NCBI RefSeq assembly: GCF_900343085.1
Contig: NZ_OPYI01000007.1
Coordinates: 1-64,000, forward strand
DNA length: 64,000 bases
Source: Aedoeadaptatus coli
GTDB taxonomy: Bacteria > Bacillota > Clostridia > Tissierellales > Peptoniphilaceae
Direction of reading: 5' to 3'
Made by a program: the position numbers and the translations under genes. The notes beneath the pieces were generated by a model. It ran no database searches. It had not been told where the DNA came from and saw only the letters and a list, made by a program, of their open reading frames with translations. Below are positions 52,698-60,284 of this stretch, piece by piece (the stretch's first letter is position 1; the number at the start of each line of letters is the position of its first letter).

Positions 52698-53275
52698 GGA
52701 CTCACTCTCCCTTCAAAATGCGCGTCGACTTTTTCTTTGATCATGGCGTACAGGGGCGGAAATTCCCGCACCGGCTCGATGCGCGCGTAGACGTCTTTCT
52801 GCTTGATTTCGTGGCTTGTCCAGGTGCCGCCGCCACCGGCCGCATTGAGCAGAATGGGCTCGATTCGGTCCATGGCCAGGGCGAAATGCGACTCCGCCGT
52901 CTCTTGGGCTTCAAACTCTTCCCAGAGAGCGCGCAGCTCTTTTCCCTGCTCTTCGGGAAGCATGCCGTACAAATGCTCTGCCGCGCGCACTTCCCTCTCC
53001 CGCTTGGTCTTGTTGTTTTCCGTGTCGTAGGCGAAGGTGTCCCCCGCTTCGATTTCCACCACATCGTGGAACAAGAGCATAAACACCACCCGCTCCATGT
53101 CCACACCCTCCGGGGCATATTCCTTTAAAATAAAGGCCATGGCCGCAATATGAAAGCTGTGTTCCGCGTCGTTTTCAAAGCGATCGGCGTGGAGGAGATG
53201 GGTTCTGCGGTAGACGCTTTTCATTTTTTCCAAAGCGTAAATAAATTCGATCTGCTTGTCTAATCGTTGGCTCAT
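52694..53275 (-). CDS. HD-domain phosphohydrolase (YfbR-like)
   Basis: A 193-residue HD-domain protein. The motif residues are visible in ENDAEHSFHIAAMA (His), LLFHDVVEIEAGDTFAYD (His-Asp) and further acidic residues in the helical part. The layout is that of the HD_3/YfbR 5'-deoxynucleotidase group, which removes phosphate from deoxynucleoside monophosphates. It lies between mtnA and the response regulator. The substrate is inferred from family only; a role in nucleotide salvage would suit the mtnA/mtnP neighbours. Confidence 0.85.
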   Translation of the reverse strand: MSQRLDKQIEFIYALEKMKSVYRRTHLLHADRFENDAEHSFHIAAMAFILKEYAPEGVDMERVVFMLLFHDVVEIEAGDTFAYDTENNKTKREREVRAAEHLYGMLPEEQGKELRALWEEFEAQETAESHFALAMDRIEPILLNAAGGGGTWTSHEIKQKDVYARIEPVREFPPLYAMIKEKVDAHFEGRVSP

Positions 53276-53277
53276 AC

Positions 53278-54336
53278 TTATACGGCGAAATAAAAATCGC
53301 CCACTCCTTTTTTCTTTTCGTATTCCTTTAATTCATTCGATTTGAAAATGCCTAAATCCGTCACCACGCCGGTAACAAGATTCGGCGGCGTCACGTCGAA
53401 GGCCGGATAATAGCCCTTCACGCCTTCTACCGTGTGTTTAATGCCGTGGGCGCTCAGGCTTTCCTCGGGATCCCGCATTTCGATGGTTAAGTCCTTTGCA
53501 CTTTTTACGTCCATGTCGGGAATCCCCGTAGCGTAATAGGGAACGCCGAAGTACGCCGAGACGATGGCGATTTGGTAGGTGCCCACTTTGTTTACGATGC
53601 TGCCGTCCATGCAAATAGAATCCGCCGCCGAGGTAAACAAAGTGATGCCGTGGTTTTCAATGTAGGCCGCCACCATATTGTCCGTGATCACCGTGGTGTC
53701 CAGGCCCATTTGAGACAGGACCGAGGCGGTAAAGCGGGCGCCCTGCAGGAAGGGCCGGGTCTCCGGGCAGACAAAGCTGATGTCTCTGCCGCTTTTTATA
53801 ATTTCCCGCGCCAACATGCCGATAATGGTTTCGCCGAAACATTGGGTCATGACCGTGCCCTCATCGGGCAACAGCTCCATGAAATTCTTCGCCACGCGGT
53901 GGATAGTGGCGTAGCGCTTTTCCATGGAATGAAGGGCGTGATCCCGAAGGATCAAATCCAAATCCTCGTCGTCCAAATGATCCTTTGCCACAGAAAGGGC
54001 GCCCCTCGTCACCTGTGCCATGCGCATGGCCGTGGTGGGGCGACCGCTCGCCAGCACCTCCGCCGCTTCTTCCAAGTAACGAAGCCGCGCCTCACCTTTT
54101 AAGTGGCGGGATTCGTGGGCCGCAAGGGCCATGCCCATGGCCGCCGCCGTGTAAGGCCCCGCCGATTGGGTCACCATGTTTCTCAATGCGTCGCGAACCT
54201 CCACATGGGTTTTGCAACGCACGTATTCCACCCGCACCGGGTAAATGCGCCGGTCCAAAATCGACACGACGCCGTCTTTATAATAGGCCACGTGCTCCGC
54301 CTGAAGCATGTAGGCTAAATCTCCGTCAAATTCCAT
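53278..54336 (-). CDS. mtnA: S-methyl-5-thioribose-1-phosphate isomerase (eIF2B family)
   Basis: A 352-residue protein of the MtnA/eIF2B-like family. The catalytic Cys is in VMTQCFGE and the catalytic Asp in VITDNMVAAYI; TSAADSICMDGSIVNKVGTY is a family block. It isomerises methylthioribose-1-phosphate, and related enzymes act on 5-deoxyribose-1-phosphate. The divergent gene mtnP makes the substrate. The usual TxCNAG sequence is altered to TQCFGE, which may reflect substrate change. Start MEFDGD at 54336 has a GAGAGG site. Family firm, exact substrate open. Confidence 0.85.
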   Translation of the reverse strand: MEFDGDLAYMLQAEHVAYYKDGVVSILDRRIYPVRVEYVRCKTHVEVRDALRNMVTQSAGPYTAAAMGMALAAHESRHLKGEARLRYLEEAAEVLASGRPTTAMRMAQVTRGALSVAKDHLDDEDLDLILRDHALHSMEKRYATIHRVAKNFMELLPDEGTVMTQCFGETIIGMLAREIIKSGRDISFVCPETRPFLQGARFTASVLSQMGLDTTVITDNMVAAYIENHGITLFTSAADSICMDGSIVNKVGTYQIAIVSAYFGVPYYATGIPDMDVKSAKDLTIEMRDPEESLSAHGIKHTVEGVKGYYPAFDVTPPNLVTGVVTDLGIFKSNELKEYEKKKGVGDFYFAV

Positions 54337-54355
54337 ACGAACCTCTCTTTCCATG

Positions 54356-54365
54356 TATAATAGTA
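54356..54365. promoter_or_regulatory. Overlapping divergent -10 elements of mtnP and mtnA
   Basis: The plus strand reads TATAAT (54356-54361) facing mtnP; the minus strand reads TACTAT/TATTAT over the same bases facing mtnA. The whole gap is 59 bases, so the promoters must overlap. No good -35 was seen on either side. Confidence 0.45.
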
Positions 54366-54395
54366 CCATATTCAGGAAAGAGAAACGAGGTTATC

Positions 54396-55121
54396 ATGCA
54401 TTACGGAATCATCGGCGGCACCGGCTTTGAAGCCCCCTTTTCTCCCGCCAAAGAAGAAATTTTTTCCACGCCCTACGGCGAGGCCAAGCTTATTTATCCC
54501 GAAAACAAGCCCTATGTTTTCGTCTCTCGCCACGGCACGGATCACACCATTCCTCCGCACAAGGTGCCTTATCGGGCGAATATTTGGGCACTGAAAGAAA
54601 TCGGCGTCACGGAAGTGTACGGCATCAGCGCCGTGGGCAGTTTAAAAAAAGCCTACGGCCCCGATTCCGTCGTCTTATGCGACGATTTTTTAGACTTTAC
54701 GAAGACCCGGCCCCACACCTTTTACGACGGCGATCACGAGGCGGCGAAACACATCGCCATGGGCGAGCCCTACGACTCAAACTTAAATGACGCTTTCGAA
54801 GCGGCCTTCGGCGAAAAGCTTCCCCGCGGCGTCTACGTGGCCACGGAAGGCCCGCGCTTCGAATCCCGCGCGGAAATAAATTTTTACGCCTCCATCGGCG
54901 GCGACGTGGTGGGCATGACCAATGTGCCGGAAGTGGTTCTTGCGCGGGAAATGGGCCTCCACTACGCCAATATTTGCCACGTCATCAACTACTGCACCGG
55001 CGTGAGTGACACCATGGTTATTTCCAAATCCGAAGAGGTGAGAAACAAGATTATCCGCGCCGTGGACGAGGTCTTTACTTCGGAGCGCGTGCCGCGAGAG
55101 GCGCGCATCGATCTCTTGTAA
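54396..55121 (+). CDS. mtnP: S-methyl-5'-thioadenosine phosphorylase
   Basis: A 241-residue nucleoside phosphorylase of the MTAP/PNP family and the only plus-strand gene. Visible are MHYGIIGGTGFE at the start, VSRHGTDHTIPPHKVPYRANI, YGISAVGSLKKA, the EGPRFESRAEI block and VGMTNVPEVVLAREMGLHYAN. It splits methylthioadenosine (or 5'-deoxyadenosine) into adenine and the sugar-1-phosphate, which MtnA then isomerises. The open frame extends far upstream but the ATG with GAGG at 54396 matches the family start. It could also act on purine nucleosides. Confidence 0.9.
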   Translation: MHYGIIGGTGFEAPFSPAKEEIFSTPYGEAKLIYPENKPYVFVSRHGTDHTIPPHKVPYRANIWALKEIGVTEVYGISAVGSLKKAYGPDSVVLCDDFLDFTKTRPHTFYDGDHEAAKHIAMGEPYDSNLNDAFEAAFGEKLPRGVYVATEGPRFESRAEINFYASIGGDVVGMTNVPEVVLAREMGLHYANICHVINYCTGVSDTMVISKSEEVRNKIIRAVDEVFTSERVPREARIDLL

Positions 55122-55131
55122 TTCATCCGAG

Positions 55132-55176
55132 AAAAAACCGGCGACGCGATCATAAAGATCACGCCGCCGGTTTTTT
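55132..55176. terminator. Bidirectional terminator between mtnP and pyrR
   Basis: AAAAAACCGGCG and CGCCGGTTTTTT flank an interrupted stem with GATC/GATC around an ATAAA loop. With A-run and T-run on both sides it can stop mtnP (+) and pyrR (-) transcripts. It overlaps the pyrR stop codon. Confidence 0.88.
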
Positions 55177-55687
55177 ATCCCTCTACATAGACGGCATCTT
55201 CGCCGTCGCATTCTTTAAAGTGTACGATTATTTTTTCCGACTGTGCCGTGGGAACATTCTTGCCGATAAAATCGCCGCGTATGGGCAGCTCCCTGTGGCC
55301 ACGATCCACGAGGCCCACCAGTTCCACGAGCTTGGGCCGATCTTTCACCATCAAAGCGTCCATGGCGGCGCGCACCGTGCGGCCCGTGTAGAGGACATCG
55401 TCCACCAAGACCACCCGCTTGCCGTCGATTTTTCCCATAAATTCCATGGGCAAAAAGGCCTCGTCCCGTCGATCGTCTCTGAAAAAACTCGGATCAAGGG
55501 TATAGACCGGCACATGCACGCCTTCGATTTGTTTCATCTTCTCCTGAAGGCGGCGAGCGAAAAATTCGCCCCGCGTCACGATGCCGATGAGGACCACGTC
55601 GTCCAGCCCTTTGTTTCGCTCGATTATTTCATTGGCGATGCGAGCCGTGGCCCGTTTCATGGCAAGTTCATCTAAAATCTTGTGCAT
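55175..55687 (-). CDS. pyrR: Bifunctional pyr operon regulator/uracil phosphoribosyltransferase PyrR
   Basis: A 170-residue PyrR. The PRPP motif is VVLVDDVLYTGRTVRAA, and the N-terminal RIANEIIERNKGLDDVVLIGI and DLSFFRDD-like part (TLDPSFFRDDRR) are typical. PyrR binds pyr mRNA in the presence of UMP and also forms UMP from uracil. No pyr genes follow; it ends the lspA-rluD run, as is common in Firmicutes. It overlaps rluD by 16 bases. Confidence 0.95.
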   Translation of the reverse strand: MHKILDELAMKRATARIANEIIERNKGLDDVVLIGIVTRGEFFARRLQEKMKQIEGVHVPVYTLDPSFFRDDRRDEAFLPMEFMGKIDGKRVVLVDDVLYTGRTVRAAMDALMVKDRPKLVELVGLVDRGHRELPIRGDFIGKNVPTAQSEKIIVHFKECDGEDAVYVEG

Positions 55688-56574
55688 CGGTCCCCTTTCT
55701 CCTTTCGTATATAGGCGAGCATGCGCTCGGGAAGTTTCGACGTGACGGCCACTTCATTCCCCGTAATCGGGTGGGTGAAGGCCAAATGGCAACTGTGGAG
55801 CAAAAGTTCTTTTTCCCTGTCGTTCTTTGCCCCGTATAGGGGATCGCCTAAAAGCCCGTGGCCGACGGATGCCATGTGTACGCGAATTTGATGGGTGCGC
55901 CCCGTGTGAAGGGCCACGCGAATCAGGGTGGAGTCGCGAAAAGCGAGCACCGGCGTATATTCTGTCAGAGCTTCCTTCGAAGGATACACATCGGCCGCCA
56001 TGCGAATGCGATTTTTCGGATCCCGCCCGATGGGCGAGTCGATGATGCCCGCCTCCCGAATCACGCCGCGGCAAATGGCGTAATAGATCTTTTCCACCCG
56101 CCGATCCTGAAACGCTTCCACCAATCCGTCGTAGGCGGCGTCGGTTTTCGCCACCACCATGACGCCGGAGGTATCCTTGTCCAGGCGATGAACGATACCC
56201 GGGCGAAGGGGATCGCTTCCCTGCGCCAAGTGATCGAAGCGGTGCAGCAGTCCGTGAACCAGGGTTTCTTCTTCCCGGCCCGCCCCGGGATGGACCACGA
56301 GGCCGTAAGGCTTGTCGATGCAGGCCAGGTGCTCGTCTTCGTAGAGAACTTTGAATGGCACGTCCTTCGGCTCAAGTACATAGGGCGCTTCTTCTTCGAA
56401 GGAAATTTCATCCTCCTCTTGAAGTTTATAGCCCGCCTTCACCTTCTGTCCGTTTACCGAGACCCGCCCTTCGTCTACGGCCCGCTTCACTTGGGAGCGG
56501 CTCATTTCGAGCTTTTCGGCAAGAAAATTGTCCAAGCGGATGCCGGCATTCTCCGCCGTATATTTATGAAGCAT
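55672..56574 (-). CDS. rluD: RluA-family pseudouridine synthase (RluD-like)
   Basis: A 300-residue large-subunit type pseudouridine synthase. N-terminal S4 domain (GIRLDNFLAEKLEMSRSQVK), then the catalytic HRLDKDTSGVMVVAK with active Asp, and RTHQIRVHMASVGHGLLGDP. The start MLHKYTAE at 56574 matches family N-termini and overlaps lspA by 11 bases; a longer frame exists inside lspA but has no support. Order lspA-rluD-pyrR is standard. The exact rRNA target is inferred. Confidence 0.93.
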   Translation of the reverse strand: MLHKYTAENAGIRLDNFLAEKLEMSRSQVKRAVDEGRVSVNGQKVKAGYKLQEEDEISFEEEAPYVLEPKDVPFKVLYEDEHLACIDKPYGLVVHPGAGREEETLVHGLLHRFDHLAQGSDPLRPGIVHRLDKDTSGVMVVAKTDAAYDGLVEAFQDRRVEKIYYAICRGVIREAGIIDSPIGRDPKNRIRMAADVYPSKEALTEYTPVLAFRDSTLIRVALHTGRTHQIRVHMASVGHGLLGDPLYGAKNDREKELLLHSCHLAFTHPITGNEVAVTSKLPERMLAYIRKEKGDRCTRF

Positions 56575-57028
56575 GGCTGTTTTTCTCATCTCCGAAAAGG
56601 ACGTGGACCATAAGCAAAATCGTGCCCACGACGATGAAACAATCGGCGAGATTAAAGACGGCGAAGTCCCGGCCAAAGAAGCGGAAGGACAAAAAGTCCA
56701 CGACGAAGTTGAGGCGGAGCCGGTCGATAAAGTTTCCCACGGCACCTGCGAGAATCAAAACCAAGGCCACCCGCATGGGGCCTTTCACTTCATCCCGCTT
56801 TCTGTAAATGCCGTAGAGTAAAACGCCGATGACTGCGATGGTAATCACGATAAAAAGGGGCCGGCCTTCCTGCAAAATGCCGAAGGCGGCGCCGCGATTT
56901 TCCACGTAGAGCAGGCGAAAAAAGCCCGGGATAATCTCCACTTCCCCGCCGCCTGCCAAGTGGCCCAAGACCGCGAGTTTGGAAAGCTGATCCAAGGCGA
57001 TCAGTAAAAGAATAATTAATGTAACCAT
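56564..57028 (-). CDS. lspA: Lipoprotein signal peptidase
   Basis: A 154-residue signal peptidase II with four membrane segments. Catalytic aspartates are in GAVGNFIDRL and FNLADCFI. It processes prolipoproteins such as the one at 50054. The preceding ylmH gene ends 7 bases upstream. Motifs are complete. Confidence 0.95.
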   Translation of the reverse strand: MVTLIILLLIALDQLSKLAVLGHLAGGGEVEIIPGFFRLLYVENRGAAFGILQEGRPLFIVITIAVIGVLLYGIYRKRDEVKGPMRVALVLILAGAVGNFIDRLRLNFVVDFLSFRFFGRDFAVFNLADCFIVVGTILLMVHVLFGDEKNSHAS

Positions 57029-57035
57029 AGCGCTC

Positions 57036-57812
57036 CTATCTGCTGTTTAAGGTTCCGTACTGAAAGCGCACTTTCCCCTTCTTCGTCTCATAGAGGGGCT
57101 CGAAAATTTTTATGCGCCCGAATCCCCGCACGGAAATCAGATCCCCGGGGTCGACGGTGTCGTGGGTCTTCTCCGCCCGCTTAAAGTTAACTTTCACCAA
57201 GCCCTTGGCCACGAGGCCCTTCACTTCGTCTCGCGACTTGTGGGTCACGGCCCGCACCACGGCATCCAGGCGCATGGACGACACCACGGCCGCGGACTTA
57301 ATCCAGTCCTCTTCGATTTCAGGCACGGAGGCCGTCGGAATCTCTTTCAGGCTTATGGGCGCAGAGCCGACTTTTCTGAAATTCACGGCGATAAAATTCG
57401 CGATCTCTTTTTTCACGAAGACATAGGCCCCCTCGTCGGTGGGGGCGATGTCGCCGATTTTATCCCGCTCGATGCCCATGCCCAACAGGGAGCCGAGAAT
57501 TTGTCGGTGATCGAAGTCGCCGCCTTCCAGATAAAAGGCCGCGACAAATTCCTCTTCCGCGGGAAAGGGCTTATAGACCGGGATCTTCCGCTCCCAATTT
57601 CCCGCCGGCTCAAAAGACGTCTCCACATCCGGGAAATGACCGGCCCAGGAAGCCACCAGGCTCTGTTCGTAGGGATCTAAAAAATCACCGGCTGTCGCCC
57701 TGTAATTTCTCGAGCTGATTTCAGGCAGATCGAGAACGTGGCGCAACCGAGTGATTTTTTCAGGCTCTCTTATGTGGCGAAGGAGTTCATCCTTCCGAAG
57801 GCTCTTTACCAA
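57036..57812 (-). CDS. ylmH: YlmH family S4-domain RNA-binding protein
   Basis: A 258-residue YlmH protein. The C-terminal S4 domain is visible (SMRLDAVVRAVTHKSRDEVKGLVAKGLVKVN, then DPGDLISVRGFGRIKI). YlmH homologues are linked to ribosome rescue (RqcP paralogue) and to cell division. Start is TTG at 57812 inside the sepF stop region (TTGGTAA) with no clear ribosome site, so translation is probably coupled to sepF. The N-terminal part is the YlmH-specific domain. Confidence 0.9.
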   Translation of the reverse strand: MVKSLRKDELLRHIREPEKITRLRHVLDLPEISSRNYRATAGDFLDPYEQSLVASWAGHFPDVETSFEPAGNWERKIPVYKPFPAEEEFVAAFYLEGGDFDHRQILGSLLGMGIERDKIGDIAPTDEGAYVFVKKEIANFIAVNFRKVGSAPISLKEIPTASVPEIEEDWIKSAAVVSSMRLDAVVRAVTHKSRDEVKGLVAKGLVKVNFKRAEKTHDTVDPGDLISVRGFGRIKIFEPLYETKKGKVRFQYGTLNSR

Positions 57813-58276
57813 GGAAAGATGCCCGAGTTTTGTAATTCTTCTTTTAAGCCGTCGATGGCGATGTTCGCCGGCGCGAGAATAAAGATGTCTTTGTTCACCT
57901 TTTGGATCTTGCCTTCGATAGCGTAAAGGGCGCCGTTGACGAAGTCAAAAATTTCCCGCTTCACGTCTAAATCCAGTTGTTCGAAATTTAAGACGACGGC
58001 CTTGTTTTCCTTTAAGTCGTCGACGATCTTCGGCGATTCGTCGTAGCTCAAGGGTTCATGCACCGTAATGACCATGGCGGCTTTCGTTTGAATGCTCAAC
58101 ACATTGCCGCTGTCTTTTCTGCGTGGAGCCACGGGTTTTTGCGAATGGGTCGTGGTGATGGGTTCCACTTCCGTCGTTTGAAACGCGTCGTCTTCCGCGT
58201 AATCGTATTCGTCGTCGTATTCGTAATCTTCACCGAAACCGAACGCCCTTTTTAACTTGTTACCAAAATCTGCCAT
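57806..58276 (-). CDS. sepF: Cell division protein SepF
   Basis: A 156-residue SepF. It begins with an amphipathic helix (MADFGNKLKRAFGF) that binds membrane, then an acidic Asp/Tyr/Glu-rich linker, and the SepF core domain (VVLNFEQLDLDVKREIFDFVNGALYAI as blocks). It tethers and shapes FtsZ rings. The start at 58276 has AAGGAGG. It lies between yggS and ylmH, as in Bacillus ylmEFGH (ylmG is missing here). Confidence 0.94.
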   Translation of the reverse strand: MADFGNKLKRAFGFGEDYEYDDEYDYAEDDAFQTTEVEPITTTHSQKPVAPRRKDSGNVLSIQTKAAMVITVHEPLSYDESPKIVDDLKENKAVVLNFEQLDLDVKREIFDFVNGALYAIEGKIQKVNKDIFILAPANIAIDGLKEELQNSGIFPW

Positions 58277-58286
58277 AATTTCCTCC

Positions 58287-58976
58287 TTAATAATGCCGTG
58301 CACCGAAAATGCGACTGCCTACGCGTACCATATTTGCGCCTTCTTCAATGGCGATGTGAAAGTCTTGGCTCATGCCCATGGACAAGTGAGTCATGTCGAC
58401 ACCTTCGTAATGGCGTCCGGCGATGTCTTCTTTTAAGGCCACCATTTTCCGAAACAGCTTCCTTAAATAAGCCTCGTCATCCACATTGGGCGCGACGGTC
58501 ATTAAGCCGTCGACTTTCAGATGGGAGTAATCGAGGATGGATTCCAGAAAAGGCAGGACCTGATCGTAGGCCAGGCCGCCTTTGGAGGCTTCATCGCCGA
58601 TATTTACTTCCAACAGACAATGGACGACGTGATCCGTTTCGCATCCTCGTTTTTGAATTTCTTTCGCCAAGGACGGCCTGTCCAGTGAATGGATCAAAAC
58701 CACATCATTGTAGATATATTTTACCTTATTTGACTGCAAGTTTCCAATCATATGATAACGAACACGGGAACCGAGGGCATCTATTTTTTGCGTCAGTTCC
58801 TGCACCTTGTTTTCGCCGATATCCGTGACGCCGCATTTCAATGCTTCCTCGATGACATCCACGCCGTGGGTTTTCGTCACGGCGATCAATTGCACCGGCT
58901 CGCCGGTTAAACTGTGGCGTCTCGCTTCTTCGATTTCTTCTCGCACCCGCTTGAGTTCGTCGCCAATCGTCGACAT
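58287..58976 (-). CDS. YggS family PLP-binding protein
   Basis: A 229-residue PLP homeostasis protein (YggS/YlmE/PLPBP). The PLP lysine is in LIAVTKTHGVDVIEEAL, with HMIGNLQSNKVKYI, GLMTVAPNVD and LSMGMSQDF as family blocks. The usual KTH/KTVP and S-MGMS-DF motifs are intact. It has no known catalytic activity. ATG at 58976 is preceded by AGGAGG; an earlier GTG lies too close to the site. Confidence 0.94.
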   Translation of the reverse strand: MSTIGDELKRVREEIEEARRHSLTGEPVQLIAVTKTHGVDVIEEALKCGVTDIGENKVQELTQKIDALGSRVRYHMIGNLQSNKVKYIYNDVVLIHSLDRPSLAKEIQKRGCETDHVVHCLLEVNIGDEASKGGLAYDQVLPFLESILDYSHLKVDGLMTVAPNVDDEAYLRKLFRKMVALKEDIAGRHYEGVDMTHLSMGMSQDFHIAIEEGANMVRVGSRIFGARHY

Positions 58977-58991
58977 ACGCACCTCCTGTGA

Positions 58992-60284
58992 TCAATACAC
59001 TATTTTATCCTTGCGGACCTTCTTCGGCTCCACGATAATTTCGTTGGTGGGACGCAAAGTGGTCACTTTTTTGCCTTTTTTATTTTTTATCATGCCTTTG
59101 TCGTCACCCATGCTGATGTAAGCGGCTTTGTCGCGAATCGACAATACCTCCACGGGCACAAAGGTGACGAAGCGGCGCACGGCATCGACGTAGACGCCTT
59201 TTTCGCCGTGTTTTCCTTTGACGATGGCCGTGGTGGGAATCTTCAGAGCCGGGGATTCGCTTTTTATAATGGTGGTCTTTTGCTTCCGAGGTCGATAGAC
59301 TTCCTGCAATTTATCTTGCAGGCTTAAAATCACCACCGGCGAATGGTCGTCGCCTACCACGGATTCCACCCGCGCTTCGGTGACGACTTTTCCGATTCTC
59401 ACCGTCACCATTTTTCCCATTTCGTCTTTTACCAATCGCGCGTCCTCCACAGGCAAGGCGATTTTATAGGCCGTGTCGCTGATGGTGCGGAAGAATGCCC
59501 GGCCTTCTTTTACCTGATTTTCGCCACGGGTCAAAGGCTCGATGCTCACCCCGCTCAAATAGGCTGCGGTAAATGTGTCGTCGTCATTTTCCAGGGAAAG
59601 CTCTTTCTTAAAATCGTCGAAGGTGTAGCTGACGACCCCCGATGAAGGGGCCACATAATCGGCGCTGGTAGAGGCGATGCGGCGGGTGAGCCGATCTTTT
59701 TTCTCCTCCAGCTCCGGAATGGAAAGCTTCAACAACTCGTTGAGCTCCGACACATTCACCGTATGTTTCGTGCTTAAATCCAAGGTGTTGATGGACGAAA
59801 TCAGTTTTTCGTAATCCTCGTCGCGAATGAAGCGCTGAATGTTTCGAATGACGTTTTCGTCTTCTTCGTTGATCCTGTCCTTGGATTTTTCCGAGGTGCG
59901 GTCGTTTTTAAAGTCGATGGCCGCCTGAATTCGAATGAGCTGGTCCTTCACCTTGGAATTGTCGTTCATGACATTAATATCCGCCACGCGAAAGCCCTTG
60001 GGCACCTTCTTTCCTTCCCGCACATTGTAAACGGCGGTGCCGCTCGCCTTTGTGAAGATCGTCTCTTCGTCGAAAAGCAGGTAGCCGTCGCCGCGGACCA
60101 CGTCGCGAAAACACACCTCTTGGGGCTGCTCCGTTTTAGGCGCACAAACCAGGCGGTAGTAAAGGGAGTAGCCACCACCTGCTAAAATCAGCAACAGAAG
60201 GATAACAAGAAGAAGCCGCCTGCGCTTTTTCTTCCGGTTCTGCCGTCGTCGAATTTTTTTTCGAACGTTCGAACTTTGAGTCAT
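58992..60284 (-). CDS. HlyD-like membrane fusion/adaptor protein
   Basis: A 430-residue protein with a strongly basic N-terminus, one membrane segment (about residues 23-43) and a long extracytoplasmic part. The layout is HlyD/RND-adaptor-like: a lipoyl/barrel-sandwich hairpin split by a charged helical region (about 110-200), then beta-barrel regions; YVAPSSGVVSYTFDDF is the second half-lipoyl. There is no partner ABC or RND transporter nearby. Homologues sit next to yggS-sepF in clostridia, so a role in envelope or division rather than export is possible. It overlaps gpsA by 4 bases. Confidence 0.75.
   Translation of the reverse strand: MTQSSNVRKKIRRRQNRKKKRRRLLLVILLLLILAGGGYSLYYRLVCAPKTEQPQEVCFRDVVRGDGYLLFDEETIFTKASGTAVYNVREGKKVPKGFRVADINVMNDNSKVKDQLIRIQAAIDFKNDRTSEKSKDRINEEDENVIRNIQRFIRDEDYEKLISSINTLDLSTKHTVNVSELNELLKLSIPELEEKKDRLTRRIASTSADYVAPSSGVVSYTFDDFKKELSLENDDDTFTAAYLSGVSIEPLTRGENQVKEGRAFFRTISDTAYKIALPVEDARLVKDEMGKMVTVRIGKVVTEARVESVVGDDHSPVVILSLQDKLQEVYRPRKQKTTIIKSESPALKIPTTAIVKGKHGEKGVYVDAVRRFVTFVPVEVLSIRDKAAYISMGDDKGMIKNKKGKKVTTLRPTNEIIVEPKKVRKDKIVY

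Noticed and set aside
53985-54395. N-terminal extension of mtnP by 137 codons
   Set aside because: It is antisense to mtnA, Pro/Arg-rich, and unlike any phosphorylase; the family N-terminus and a ribosome site are at 54396.
56575-56745. 57-residue N-terminal extension of the RluD-type protein
   Set aside because: It lies out of frame inside lspA, with Ser/Thr-rich composition; family start fits 56574.
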